From contig JAOPGA020001567.1 in the NCBI GenBank assembly GCA_026419775.2, positions 1 to 24,462 of the forward strand: a stretch of DNA of 24,462 nucleotides, in the 5' to 3' direction. This document shows positions 1-9,123 of this stretch, piece after piece. Source of the DNA: Acrasis kona. Its lineage: Eukaryota > Heterolobosea > Eutetramitea > Acrasida > Acrasidae. Position numbers and translations under genes: made by a program. Under the pieces are notes generated by a model, which worked only from the letters and a program-made list of their open reading frames with translations, was not told the DNA's origin and ran no database searches. Numbering within the stretch: position 1 is the first letter of the stretch; every line of letters begins with the position of its first letter.

Positions 1-1308
1 GCATCTTTACCAGTACCAATTATAGATGTCACATTACCGCTAGTTCTGTTTAACACTTTAATCTTACAGCTAGCGTACTCCTATGTATAATAAATTATTG
101 ACACTGTCTAGTAATAAACCACTTGGAGAATAAACCATTGCGCTAGGTCCAGGTATATTCTCGCCATTGTATCCCATAATACCGCTACCTGCAATAGTAG
201 TCCACATCTGTGACGATCTATTACCGGCTCTAATAATACTAGCAGTTAATTCAGCCATATAGAGTGTGTTAGTAGAGGAATCCAAGGCAATCTCTTGAGG
301 TTGAATTTTCGTTGAGGAGAAGGACCCATCCCCATTGTAGTTGCCCTGATACATTAAACCAATATAGGAACTAATCATACCAGTTGCTCTATCGTAGATT
401 CTTATTTTGTTTATTAGTTGTTCAGAAACTATAATTGCGTTGTTGGTAGCGTCTATTGTGAAGCTATTGGCCGCAACTGCACTACTAGTTGCTACACCAT
501 CTGAAGAACCGAACGCATTACCATTACCCATTATGGTAGTAATAATACCAGATGTCATATTAATCAATCGAACTCTATAGTTACCATAGTCATTGACATA
601 AATAAGGTTGGGTTGTACGGGATCTACTGCCACGTAATTAGGGCTATTGAGAGCAGCGCTAGTCGCTTGGACTCCATTACCATAAAAAGCAGCGGAACTG
701 GATCCCGCGATGATTTTCATAATTCCACTAGTAATGTTGAGCACTCGGATGCGATTACCCTCTGCAACATAAAGTAAATTGTTACGAGTATCCATAGCAC
801 AATGTCTAGGAGTAATATCAGTGCTAGTGCCAGCCACACCGTCTGTACTCGAACTGGCGCTTCCAGTTCCTGCCACTGTGATCATTATACCGGTCAATGT
901 ATTGACGGATCTAACGTATTTCTGATCGTCTGTGAAATAAACCATGTTGTTTGCGGCGTCTATAGTAGGACCGTAGTAATATGGACTGATTGCCTCTGAC
1001 GTAGCAGTCACGTTGTTCATGTAGGGAGGGTAGAAATAACCGTTGACTGTCCTTGCATATCCTGCAAATCTTGAAATAGTGTTTGATGTTCTATTGAACT
1101 TCCAAATCACGTATCTGTTGATATCGGTAAGATATAGAAGATTGTTTGTACTATCTACCGAGACTCCTGAAAGGGACTGGAATTGAGCAGCCATGGGAGG
1201 CTCGCCATCATAGTTGTACACGTAGTCTCCATTGCCGACGTTGGTATTCACTTGCCATGGCGAACAAGAAACAATGTACAACAAAAAGCTCAACACCAAT
1301 ATCCTCAT
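1..1308 (-). CDS. Secreted NHL-repeat protein, partial at left edge, with a frame break near 80-85
   Basis: Seen: ATG at 1308 opens a 412-residue frame with a signal peptide (MRILVLSFLLYIVSCS) followed by repeated NHL-type blades: 'NNLLY(L/V/I)-x-D/E ... N-x-T-S-G-x-(I/M)-x-x-(I/V)-x-G-x-G' recurs about every 55 residues, and six or more copies are recognisable. The frame stops at 70-72, but the next blade (KIKVLNRTSG...SIIGTG) continues in another frame from about position 80 to the window edge, so the stop is a frame break and not the natural end. Known: NHL blades form beta-propellers; secreted families with many N-glycosylation sites are common in amoeboid protists. Inferred: an extracellular or surface beta-propeller, ligand unknown. 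The break is repaired by two added bases or one removed, so it may be a sequence error or a true lesion. The protein continues beyond the window. No intron is needed in the visible part. Confidence 0.85.
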
Positions 1309-1898
1309 GGTGATTGCGTTGTACTGTAACTTTTTTTGAAAAATAATAGTGCTGACCTTGATTCAAATTCGAAAACGCACCTCCCAGGAAGGCGATTCTG
1401 CGATCTGATTTGACCTTTATTATTTAATTAAATGGACTTTTGAAGTAAACTTGCGAGCTGATAAGCTATTATTATTTCATATGTACATTCTGGATTATTC
1501 GGTCAACCAATTACTGTCCAGTAGTGGCCGGAGAATAACTTTTATGGATTACTAGTATCTATATTACGTAAAATCAGTACAGTATGGAGAATCAGTTTGA
1601 TTGAGCAATCAACCCTTGGCGCAAACTTTGTGTTTTTCAGTATGGGGTTAAGTAGTTTACAATTTCGAGTAAAGTTTCGAAATACTGACATTTATTAAAT
1701 GACCAGTCCAATTGCTATTGATTCAACAGAAAATAATTTTTACTGGAAATACCATTTACGATGAAATAACGTGTGACAGTGACAATGACGAAATAGATTA
1801 GACCACAAAATTATTTCGAAATTGACAGGAATACGTATTCACAGCATGCTTCACCACCAGACAGTTCGGAACTAATGCAGTATTTGAGGATATAATTT
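1309..1898. other. Intergenic stretch upstream of the NHL gene
   Basis: About 590 AT-rich bases between the NHL start and the 3' end of the disrupted region to the right. All frames are full of stops and I could not join fragments into a protein. It should contain the NHL promoter (right of 1308). No tRNA, repeat array or mobile element is visible. Confidence 0.5.
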
Positions 1899-2553
1899 TT
1901 ATTCTTGAATCTTGCAATTGCCATGCAACAGTAACATTTCATGAGTTAGAAGAAAAGGAGACTTCCATTCACATGGCATGGTGATACAGATTGATATAGC
2001 ATGCCACTTAATTAGAGCTGGTGCGTGAATGAAAACAAGGACTACACTGGCGAGAATAGCGTACTGGCAAAGTTCAAACACGCATCATTCAGTCATCTTT
2101 TTAATAATATTCGAACTGCTGGTATTGTTGATTCTCCCATATCTCTCACCAACAGTTTAGTCATTCTTTGGCCTGCGGCGTTACTGCCTGGCATACCTGC
2201 CACAGATGTCCGTAGTTTATTCCAATGTTGTTTAAATAAATTTGTAGTGTAGTTCTTCGCAAGACTTCAATTTATTGTTAGAACGTCCGTAAAAGGGGAG
2301 ATTGTAATACTTCTAGAAGGTCCTCAAAATCGTTTTTGAAAGTGTTGGCTTCGGTGAATATACGAGAGGCAATCCATATAATTAAAAATTTCTTCATTGA
2401 GGTAGAATGTTTTCCCAAACTCTACTAGTTCTGATGTAACAATCACGACTTTTGGTATGGCATTACAAAAGTCTGATGTAACAACTACTCCCTCAGTCCG
2501 ATGCTAACTACTAATGCGTTGAATTTCAACCGCATGTGAACGGGCCTAAACAT
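1899..2553 (-). pseudogene. Disrupted protein-coding region, family not recognised
   Basis: Seen: ATG at 2553 is preceded on the sense strand by TATAAA; the reading starts MFRPVHMRLKF and then continues only by changing frame. Coding-like pieces in order are VVVTSDFCNAIPKVVIV / FGKTFYL (about 2480-2400), MKKFLIIW / NDFEDLLEVLQ (about 2390-2300), LKSCEELHYK (about 2270-2245), and HWNKLRTSVAG / MTKLLVRDMGES (about 2240-2105). Several junctions are at A-runs of the sense strand (for example TACAAATTT near 2240) and would be repaired by one or two added A. The last frame ends at 1899-1901 with GAA-TAA-AAA, where the stop is embedded in AATAAA, as in several intact genes of this window. It is divergent from asparagine synthetase, with about 98 bp between the two ATGs. 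Function unknown; it could be a pseudogene, a miscalled gene, or a chance assembly of fragments. The 3' third is the least certain. Confidence 0.4.
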
Positions 2554-2651
2554 TTATAGTCAACCGATCACGGTTTTCTCCAAACTATATTTGATCCCCT
2601 CCGTTTAAAAACTACTTTTATGGAATGAATAATTAATAACTGGGTATAATA

Positions 2652-4767
2652 ATGTGTGGCATAAGCGTGGTTGTATCACTAGACGAGTCTAGTAAGAAGA
2701 CAAAGTCAGAAATCAACAAGGAGCTTGATGCCAGTTTAGATCTTATAAAGCATAGAGGCCCAGACAGCCGAGGAATATGGATAAGTGAAGATGGACGAGT
2801 TAGTAAAGTTCAAATCTCATTTACTAACGTTCGTTAGGTTTGGGCCACTGCCGCTTGGCTATTAATGATTTATCTCCAGAAGGTCATCAGCCTTTGCCTG
2901 ACACAGATGAGGAGATTTATGTCGTTGTCAATGGAGAAATTTACGACCACGACCGCATTCGTGAAGATCTTAAAACAAGCCATGGATACAAGTTCCGTGG
3001 TCACAGTGACTCTGAAGTAGTGGTGGCATTGTATAAAATTCACGGCCTCACATTCTTGTCAGAGCTACGCGGAGAATTCTCCTTCTGTCTCTATGATGTC
3101 AAGAACCAATTCTTTATGGCTGCAAGAGACCGCTACGGAATAAAGCCACTATTCTGGACTCAAGTTGACGGAAGGTTACTGATAGCCTCTGAAACAAAAG
3201 CCTTTCTTGCACTTGGATGGAAACCAGAGTGGGATGTTAGGAGCATTGCTGATGCAGGTTGGAATCACGACCAACGTACATTATTCAAGGGTGTCAATAA
3301 GGTATGTTTTTTCGATCGAAAATATTACTGACTACTTCCAGCTACGTCCCGGGCACTACCTAATATCAACATCGTTTGGTCCTCTCGAATCAACATGTTA
3401 CTGGGATCTTGAATATCCTGATAAGAATAAGGTGGAAAAGCGTACTCAACAAGAAATGATAGAGGGAGTGAGAAACTTACTTTTAGAATCTGTTCGTCTA
3501 CGTTTAAGAGCAGATGTTCCAGTAGGAATTTACCTATCAGGTGGTATAGACTCCTCAGTGATTGCTGGTATGGTGGCCCACTTGGTCAAAGAACAAGGTG
3601 TGAAGATCGGAAGCAAGGATGCTGCTGAGCGAATTTGTTGCTTTAGTATTGCATTTGACGATAGTGAATTTGATGAGTCAGGTAAGTCATTACGATTCAA
3701 AAGACTTAACTTTTGTAGCAATATCGAATCGCACTGCAGAGTGGCTGGACGTGAAGTTCGTGAAGAAACTCATGAACGAAGAAGAGTTGGCCAAGAACTT
3801 TAAAGAAGCAACCTACCACATTGAACATCATAACATGGATCTTAATTTTATTGGAAAGTATGCACTCTCTCAAGTCACTTACGAACATGGTTACAGAGTT
3901 GTGTTGACAGGAGAAGGTTCAGACGAACATTTCGCAGGGTATCCCTTATACCTTCCCGACTTCCTTAGAGAAGAAGATAAATCGTGGCCTCAACTCACAT
4001 GTGGTCAAGATCGAAACAAGTTGTACGCTGATGCAGAAGCTTCCATTTCAAATTACTACACTAGTGTGGGTGCTGATGGCAGCAATCGTCTACCATGTAA
4101 GGCAAGCAGACAGCTCAACAACATTTCAACTCCTGCATCCATGGCCGCCTTTCAATTTTCCGCTTTTGATCCCTGGGTGAAGGAAGTCTATGGTACATGT
4201 CTCCCACTAGATACCATTTCCAATAACATCGATGGTAGAACCAAAGTACTAATGCAAGAAAAATGGCACCCTCTACATTCCGCAATGTATTCATGGACCA
4301 AGGGTCACCTCGCAAATATCTTCTTATCTTGTTTGGGCGACAGAGTAGAGATGGCACACAGCGTAGAGGCCCGTCCTCCATTCTTGGACCACAAACTAAC
4401 CGAATATGTGAACAACCTTCCACCTTCTTTAAAAGTCCATTACAATCCCGAAACAAAAAAATTCACAGAAAAGTGGATTTTGAGGGAGGCTGCCAAACCA
4501 TTTATCACTGATGAAATTTACAGTAGAGCCAAACATCCATATTCGGCACCTGTCATGTGGCCTGAGGGTGGTCCTCTTCATAAACTATTTGAAGAATTGT
4601 TAACAAAGGAGAATGTGGATCAATTAGGATTTTTGGATTGGAGCAAAGTAAAGAACTACGTTGACGATGCCTTTTTGAACAAGAATTTCAAGTCATTCAG
4701 ACAATGCGTGATTGTAGCGCAGTGGATCGTTTTGGGACAAAGATTCGGTGTTAAAAGAGCTCATTAA
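2652..4767 (+). CDS. ASNS: Asparagine synthetase (glutamine-hydrolysing), 4 exons
   Basis: Converts aspartate, glutamine and ATP to asparagine, glutamate, AMP and PPi in the cytosol. Exons: 2652-2802, 2838-3301, 3342-3681, 3719-4767 (introns of 35, 40 and 37 nt, all GT-AG; TTTACTAAC and TACTGAC branch sites are visible in introns 1 and 2). The spliced protein is 667 aa. Seen: N-terminal MCGI with the Cys2 nucleophile of class II glutamine amidotransferases, HRGPDSRG, GHCRLAI, and NGEIYD; the synthetase domain has the ATP-pyrophosphatase loop SGGIDSS at about residues 271-277 and LTGEGSDEHFAGYP. Length is near that of other eukaryotic enzymes, with extra loops. The stop TAA lies in ATTAAA, and the converging TMCO4 gene ends 19 bp further on. 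Intron 1 was placed at GTAAAG, not the nearby GTTAGT, because only that keeps the frame (DGRVS-LGHCRL). Very secure. Confidence 0.97.
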
Positions 4768-4785
4768 ATATTTTTTCCTAAACAT

Positions 4786-4791
4786 TTTATT
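4786..4791 (-). terminator. Polyadenylation signal AATAAA overlapping the TMCO4 stop codon
   Basis: Sense reading is CAA-TAA-AAT: the TAA stop forms bases 3-5 of AATAAA. The converging gene's stop, also inside an ATTAAA hexamer, is 20 bp away. Confidence 0.6.
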
Positions 4792-6523
4792 GAAAAATTA
4801 CACTTTGATTGATCTTGAGTTTATCAAGAACTTTTGACATTTTGTCCTTGTCTGCATAGTCATTATGTCCGCTAATGCAGTCATCCAACGAGATGTTTTC
4901 AATTCCTTTGAGGTCGACTGGCTCCAATCCTGCAACGTCAAAATTCAATTGTAAACCCTTGTATAAATAGGCAAGCACCCAATCGTTCTTGCAATATGCG
5001 TTAACTAACCGGCCTGCTACCACTGGTCTTATCAAGTCCCACTTTTGATAATTTTCGGTTGAGACTGGACAACCAATCAAGAAGACATTCTCAACAATAC
5101 CGTATGCCTTCTTTTCTGCCAATTCTAACAAACAAGAGAATATAACCCTTGCACCGGTTGACGAACCAATGAGAGTAACAGGGCGATTACCTTGGACACG
5201 TTCGATTAGAACTTCTGCAAGTAACTTACCAGCCTTTACGGACCGATCCATGATCATTGACCATGGGTTCTTTATTAAACCAGTCACTCCTAACGCAGTT
5301 AATGGAAGAGAAGCAGCGGCCAAAAATCCAGCCGCGGTAGTAGATACCGCAGCAATCCACCAATTCTTTATTTGACCGGCCACGCTGCTCACAACAAAGT
5401 CAAACAACAAATTACCAAAATTATACAACACGTCAGGTTCCCATACCACTGCATGATGTTCTCCATGAGGATATACATCATACATCTTCTCCCACATTTC
5501 CACAAATTCTGACTCTTGTTTCTTGTCCTTCTTCAGCATACCAGACACACCCAAGAAGACTTGCATTCCCTCTTGGTTGGTCACGTCATTTGCGGATTTA
5601 TTAATTTTAGAGGACGACTCTTCTTCCTCGACAACTTTGAGTGCTTTTGAGAAGCGGAACACTTCCACGCCTGCTGTTCTCTTGTTCATGCCCCAAGCGG
5701 CGAGACCAGCACCAGCGGCGCCGAATATTCCTGTCACCATGGCCACGCCTCCTAACATGAGCAGACTACCTCCTGCGGCAGTCACCGCAGCAAGTCCTCC
5801 CAGACCTATAGCAGCCGCCGTAGTGCCGACTGCTCCTAATAGAGCACCGAAAGCAGGAAGTACGATAGGTGCAGCTAAACCTCCGGTGATGAGCATCAAG
5901 CCACCACCGACTACACCAGCTAGACCTACTTTCCATAGCCTACCGGTCGATTCGGTACTTTTTTGATCCTTGACCTCCTCCACTTGCTTCATGGCTTCAC
6001 AGAGTTCTTTTGCTATGCCGTCTTCGGCTTCGCTAACTCTGTGCAAGTCAATGTCTAGTGATTTGGCAAGGTATTGAACTGCTATCCTTACTCTTGCGTC
6101 ATATTTGCCGTCGCTTAGACAAATGATTAAATAGTTCCATAAGATTAACCATCGAACATCATCCTTGTCTGATGAATCGATTTTCAAAACAAAGTTTTGG
6201 GCATGCAGTAGTTTCTCTTCGGTACTTGAATTGGAAGAGTCTGTTTCGACAATGTTCTTGAGGTCTTCAATGTCTTTTTTTGATAATTGTAAAGAGTCCA
6301 TTAATTTTGAGAATGATGCTTTATCACTTTCGTACCAGTTGCTGGATACTGAGGAGTATAGTGCTCCAATAGCTCTTCTTTGCTGTGCTGACATTTCCTT
6401 TACTTTTAAAACAAAGGGGATTTCAGAAAGGTTTGCTTTCTCATTCTTTAATATCTTCTCGGTTCGATTTTCGCCGAGTGTTGCTTCGCTGGTTGCATTG
6501 AGGTCACTAGATTTCGATGTCAT
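4787..6523 (-). CDS. TMCO4: TMCO4/DUF726 family membrane-associated alpha/beta hydrolase
   Basis: Single exon, 578 aa. Seen: a charged helical N-terminal half (1-190), a long Gly/Ala-rich hydrophobic stretch (about 197-280) holding two to three membrane segments, a second hydrophobic stretch (about 385-418), then an alpha/beta-hydrolase core with nucleophile elbow LIGSSTGARV (Ser455), a following strand FLIGCPVS, and likely acid and base at NDW (Asp514) and SGHNDY (His553). Known: this arrangement is the DUF726 (TMCO4; fungal Mil1-like) family of membrane-bound putative lipases; substrates are poorly defined. Inferred: a membrane-associated esterase or lipase, catalytically competent by its triad. 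The stop codon is inside AATAAA (4791-4786), so the 3' UTR is minimal. It is divergent from homocysteine methyltransferase over 156 bp, which must hold both promoters. GCGGC-rich codon use in the hydrophobic block reflects the Ala/Gly content. Confidence 0.92.
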   Translation of the reverse strand: MTSKSSDLNATSEATLGENRTEKILKNEKANLSEIPFVLKVKEMSAQQRRAIGALYSSVSSNWYESDKASFSKLMDSLQLSKKDIEDLKNIVETDSSNSSTEEKLLHAQNFVLKIDSSDKDDVRWLILWNYLIICLSDGKYDARVRIAVQYLAKSLDIDLHRVSEAEDGIAKELCEAMKQVEEVKDQKSTESTGRLWKVGLAGVVGGGLMLITGGLAAPIVLPAFGALLGAVGTTAAAIGLGGLAAVTAAGGSLLMLGGVAMVTGIFGAAGAGLAAWGMNKRTAGVEVFRFSKALKVVEEEESSSKINKSANDVTNQEGMQVFLGVSGMLKKDKKQESEFVEMWEKMYDVYPHGEHHAVVWEPDVLYNFGNLLFDFVVSSVAGQIKNWWIAAVSTTAAGFLAAASLPLTALGVTGLIKNPWSMIMDRSVKAGKLLAEVLIERVQGNRPVTLIGSSTGARVIFSCLLELAEKKAYGIVENVFLIGCPVSTENYQKWDLIRPVVAGRLVNAYCKNDWVLAYLYKGLQLNFDVAGLEPVDLKGIENISLDDCISGHNDYADKDKMSKVLDKLKINQSVIFQ

Positions 6524-6679
6524 GTTTTTTCTTCAAGAGTTATATTTAGCTTCTATTTTTACCTTTGTAATTTGATCTTCAAATTCTGATTGCCACCCCT
6601 GTTAATCTGACTAACGTCGCAAGCTTGTTCAAATGAAAAAGAAATTCATATAATATGCTGTCTTTCTTTCATTGTTTGT

Positions 6680-7702
6680 ATGAATACAACCATTGCTTTG
6701 GTTGATGTTTTTGTAATGACGCAAATGAAACAATCAAAGTTGTCAGTGTTGTTGAACAAAAATGTGAAGTTAGTGCTCGATGGTGCCATGGCGACAGAAT
6801 TACAATCAAGAGGGCACAGTTTGGACACCAAGCTCTGGTCTTTTCCAATGGTACATGATCATCCAAACTCTGTGCGGGATGTTCACATGGATTATATGAA
6901 CGTAGGATCAGATATAATAACAGCCTGTACATACCAATCTGATCTTAAACCCGAAGACAAACAAACAGAGCAGATGATGTTCGACGCCATGAAAATAATT
7001 CATCTCGCCAAACAACAGTACTGTACCAATCAATCCAATGGAAGAGAGGTTCTTATAGCAGCTTCGATGAGCTCTTTCGGGGCAAACATGGATGGCGCTC
7101 AGGAGTATGATGGACGTTATGTGGACGAAGTTGACGATGAAACAATATCCTCATTTCATGGTCGGAAGATACGATACCTACTTGAAAAATGTGGTGACTA
7201 TGCACCAGACATTTTGTTATTCGAAACTATTCCTTCCCTTAAAGAGGCACAAATCATTCAAGATGTACTTTCCAAGTTGGATTTGATTAATAAAACAAAA
7301 CAACCTGACGTACTAATTTCTTTTTCTTGCAAAGAAGAACAAGGTATTGTTACAACGTGTTACGGCGACAAGATTGAAGAATGCATAGCATTTGCTAATG
7401 CATCTCAAATTGTTCAAGGTGTCGGAGTTAACTGCTCTACGCCCGACCACACATTACAAGCGTTGAGAATAGCCAGACCACTCACAACAAAATTACTCGT
7501 ATCTTATCCTAATAATGGTGATGTATATGATGGCATAAATAAAACATGGAGTCATCAAAATAGTGTCATGTCGTTTGGTGATGTTGCTTCTAGTTTGTTC
7601 GATGCTGGAGCGGACATTGTCGGAGGATGTTGTAGAACATGTCCTAATGACATTAATCAGATATATAACACACGAAACAGGTTTCTGAACGAAAAACCTT
7701 AA
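6680..7702 (+). CDS. Homocysteine S-methyltransferase
   Basis: Transfers a methyl group (S-methylmethionine or S-adenosylmethionine in this family) to homocysteine to make methionine. Single exon, up to 340 aa. Seen: VLDGAMATELQSRG near the start (the family's barrel-opening strand), LLFETIPSLKE, GVGVNCSTP with the first zinc ligand Cys252, and VGGCCRT with Cys317 and Cys318, the CC pair that completes the zinc-thiolate site; all three ligands are present. The length fits the mmuM/HMT family. The ATG at 6680 gives about 28 residues before the conserved start; ATGs at 6716 or 6725 would give a more usual N-terminus, so the start is uncertain. AATAAA at 7709-7714 lies 7 bases past the stop, and the converging gene's stop begins at 7719, so 3' ends must overlap. 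Cytosolic by lack of leader. Confidence 0.95.
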   Translation: MNTTIALVDVFVMTQMKQSKLSVLLNKNVKLVLDGAMATELQSRGHSLDTKLWSFPMVHDHPNSVRDVHMDYMNVGSDIITACTYQSDLKPEDKQTEQMMFDAMKIIHLAKQQYCTNQSNGREVLIAASMSSFGANMDGAQEYDGRYVDEVDDETISSFHGRKIRYLLEKCGDYAPDILLFETIPSLKEAQIIQDVLSKLDLINKTKQPDVLISFSCKEEQGIVTTCYGDKIEECIAFANASQIVQGVGVNCSTPDHTLQALRIARPLTTKLLVSYPNNGDVYDGINKTWSHQNSVMSFGDVASSLFDAGADIVGGCCRTCPNDINQIYNTRNRFLNEKP

Positions 7703-7708
7703 ACTAAA

Positions 7709-7714
7709 AATAAA
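7709..7714 (+). terminator. AATAAA of the homocysteine methyltransferase gene
   Basis: Seven bases after the TAA at 7700-7702. Cleavage 10-25 nt downstream would fall inside the coding sequence of the convergent gene. Confidence 0.55.
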
Positions 7715-7718
7715 AAGT

Positions 7719-8504
7719 TTACAATTCATCATTTATTTCGCTGTCATCCATTTCATTTTTGAAAACCAGATACTTGTGTTTCTTTTTAAATGCTTTATAA
7801 ACCAATACGCTGAAAATAATCACGACAAACAAAAACACACCCAAGAGAACAGACCCAACAATCACTAACCACAGCTTTGTTGATGATTCACACTTAATGT
7901 CACCTGATAGGTAAGGTAATGATATTTGTATGTGTAGGTGATTCGCATTCGAAAATGACCAACTCAGATGATTACTCGAATGTTGAGTTGGTTGTGGTTG
8001 TGCAAATACTAAGGATTCGTTGAAGTTTGTATTCAAAAATAATGTTGTGGTAACTGGTCCAGACACGTTTGAATAGTACCATGAGAATTCATTGTGATCT
8101 TCGTTGTATGTCAATATCCCATCAACCGTGTACTCCATTAAAAACGAAACGTTTCCATGGGTATCTTTCCCATAAAATATAAATCCAATTTCTGTTCTAT
8201 TTTCGTAGGTATCTCTATCTTCAAATGTGCGGCTAATTCTAATGCCGGGAGTTGAACTCTGGACTTTAAACGTAGATGCAATAATATGTGGTTTCTTATA
8301 GTGATTTTTGTTAGAGTATGGAATTTGTCTGTTATAATAGATCTCACCACTCTGCCCCGTTGTTTGGATTGTTACATTCTCATATACAGCTACGAAGCAG
8401 TTTGGCGTTCCAAGCTTCAGAATCGTGCTGCTTTCCAAGGTTTGTAAGGATTGGGTGAGGTCGAGTGTTGATAGGAAAAATATCAATAAGAACAGAATCT
8501 CCAT
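7719..8504 (-). CDS. Type I single-pass membrane glycoprotein, family unknown
   Basis: Single exon, 261 aa. Seen: signal peptide (MEILFLLIFFLSTLDLTQS, 1-19), a 190-residue ectodomain with at least five N-glycosylation sequons (NVT, NRT, NVS twice, NES) and two cysteines (Cys36 and Cys205) that could form a disulfide, one transmembrane helix (about 211-236), and a short tail that begins KAFKKKHK and ends acidic (DDSEINDEL). The Lys-rich start of the tail fits type I topology by the positive-inside rule. I do not recognise the ectodomain; its strand-rich, glycosylated character resembles protist surface or lysosomal membrane proteins. An AATAAA-type hexamer on the sense strand lies inside the coding sequence at 7737-7732, 11 bases before the stop; no other is seen close downstream. 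It is divergent from the Cys-rich gene, with 159 bp between the ATGs. Confidence 0.75.
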   Translation of the reverse strand: MEILFLLIFFLSTLDLTQSLQTLESSTILKLGTPNCFVAVYENVTIQTTGQSGEIYYNRQIPYSNKNHYKKPHIIASTFKVQSSTPGIRISRTFEDRDTYENRTEIGFIFYGKDTHGNVSFLMEYTVDGILTYNEDHNEFSWYYSNVSGPVTTTLFLNTNFNESLVFAQPQPTQHSSNHLSWSFSNANHLHIQISLPYLSGDIKCESSTKLWLVIVGSVLLGVFLFVVIIFSVLVYKAFKKKHKYLVFKNEMDDSEINDEL

Positions 8505-8663
8505 TCTTTTTTACAAAAAATCTATTTAAAGGGAGTAGAAACTCCGTAATAGTTTTCTATAACTTACTCGTAGACAGAGTTTACTCCAAAGAATGCTCTT
8601 AAGAAGGTGTTAGAATGTTTTAAATCCAAATTGACAATTTTGTTTTGTAAAGCCCTTCATGTC

Positions 8664-9059
8664 ATGTCAAACAGAACAAGTTTGTTATTGGTGTGCTTGC
8701 TAATTTTTGTATATTTTGTTGTTTCGCAATCAATAGTCAAAGAGGATGATTCAAAAATAGAAGGATGCGGTTCCTGCAGGTTTGCCTGTAAATTGAGTAG
8801 TCACCACTACCCAGACTGCAAAAAGCATTGCAAAACATTATGTGTTGAAACAAAGAAAGAAGTTACCTCAATGGCTGCCCTTCCAGAATTTGATTCCAGC
8901 TCGATACATTTCAATTCCTGTATTAAAATGTGCACGGTTAAGGCAAACAGTGACGAAGAAATATCAGAGTGCCAAAGAGTTTGCTTCAATGAAAACTGCT
9001 TTGTTCCTTGTAAACCTACTCCTTCAAGCAAGGGATTCTGCAGGTCGTATTGTGTTTAA
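8664..9059 (+). CDS. Small secreted Cys-rich protein with three CX3C hairpins
   Basis: Start chosen at 8664 because MSNRTSLLLVCLLIFVYFVV is then a clean signal peptide; an upstream in-frame ATG at 8607 would bury it behind 19 residues. The 131-aa product has 14 cysteines after the leader. Seen: three units of the form CX3C-Xn-CX3C: CRFAC-x9-CKKHC, CIKMC-x12-CQRVC, and CFVPC-x9-CRSYC. Known: CX3C-Xn-CX3C is the pattern of helical hairpins stapled by two disulfides (alpha-hairpinin-like), found in small inhibitors and defence peptides. Inferred: a secreted three-hairpin protein, target unknown; the first unit has one extra Cys on each side. No intron is needed. The next gene on the same strand starts 38-65 bp downstream, so the gap must hold both an end and a promoter. 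Confidence 0.7.
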   Translation: MSNRTSLLLVCLLIFVYFVVSQSIVKEDDSKIEGCGSCRFACKLSSHHYPDCKKHCKTLCVETKKEVTSMAALPEFDSSSIHFNSCIKMCTVKANSDEEISECQRVCFNENCFVPCKPTPSSKGFCRSYCV

Positions 9060-9123
9060 ATAATACAAAATTATTTTACTTTATTTGTCTTTTTCTATGA
9101 TCAAAAAACAAGTTAGCCAACCG

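Noticed and set aside
2429-2482. Short direct repeat TCTGATGTAACAA (twice)
   Set aside because: Explained by two VTS-containing strands in the coding-like minus frame (both read VVTSD / IVTSE); no array.
5523-5966. 147-codon plus-strand open frame rich in Ala and Pro
   Set aside because: Exact antisense of the Ala/Gly-rich membrane segment of TMCO4; the GC-rich codons of that block leave the opposite strand open.
6165-6575. 136-codon plus-strand open frame over the start of TMCO4
   Set aside because: Antisense to a well-supported coding sequence, without any recognisable motif.
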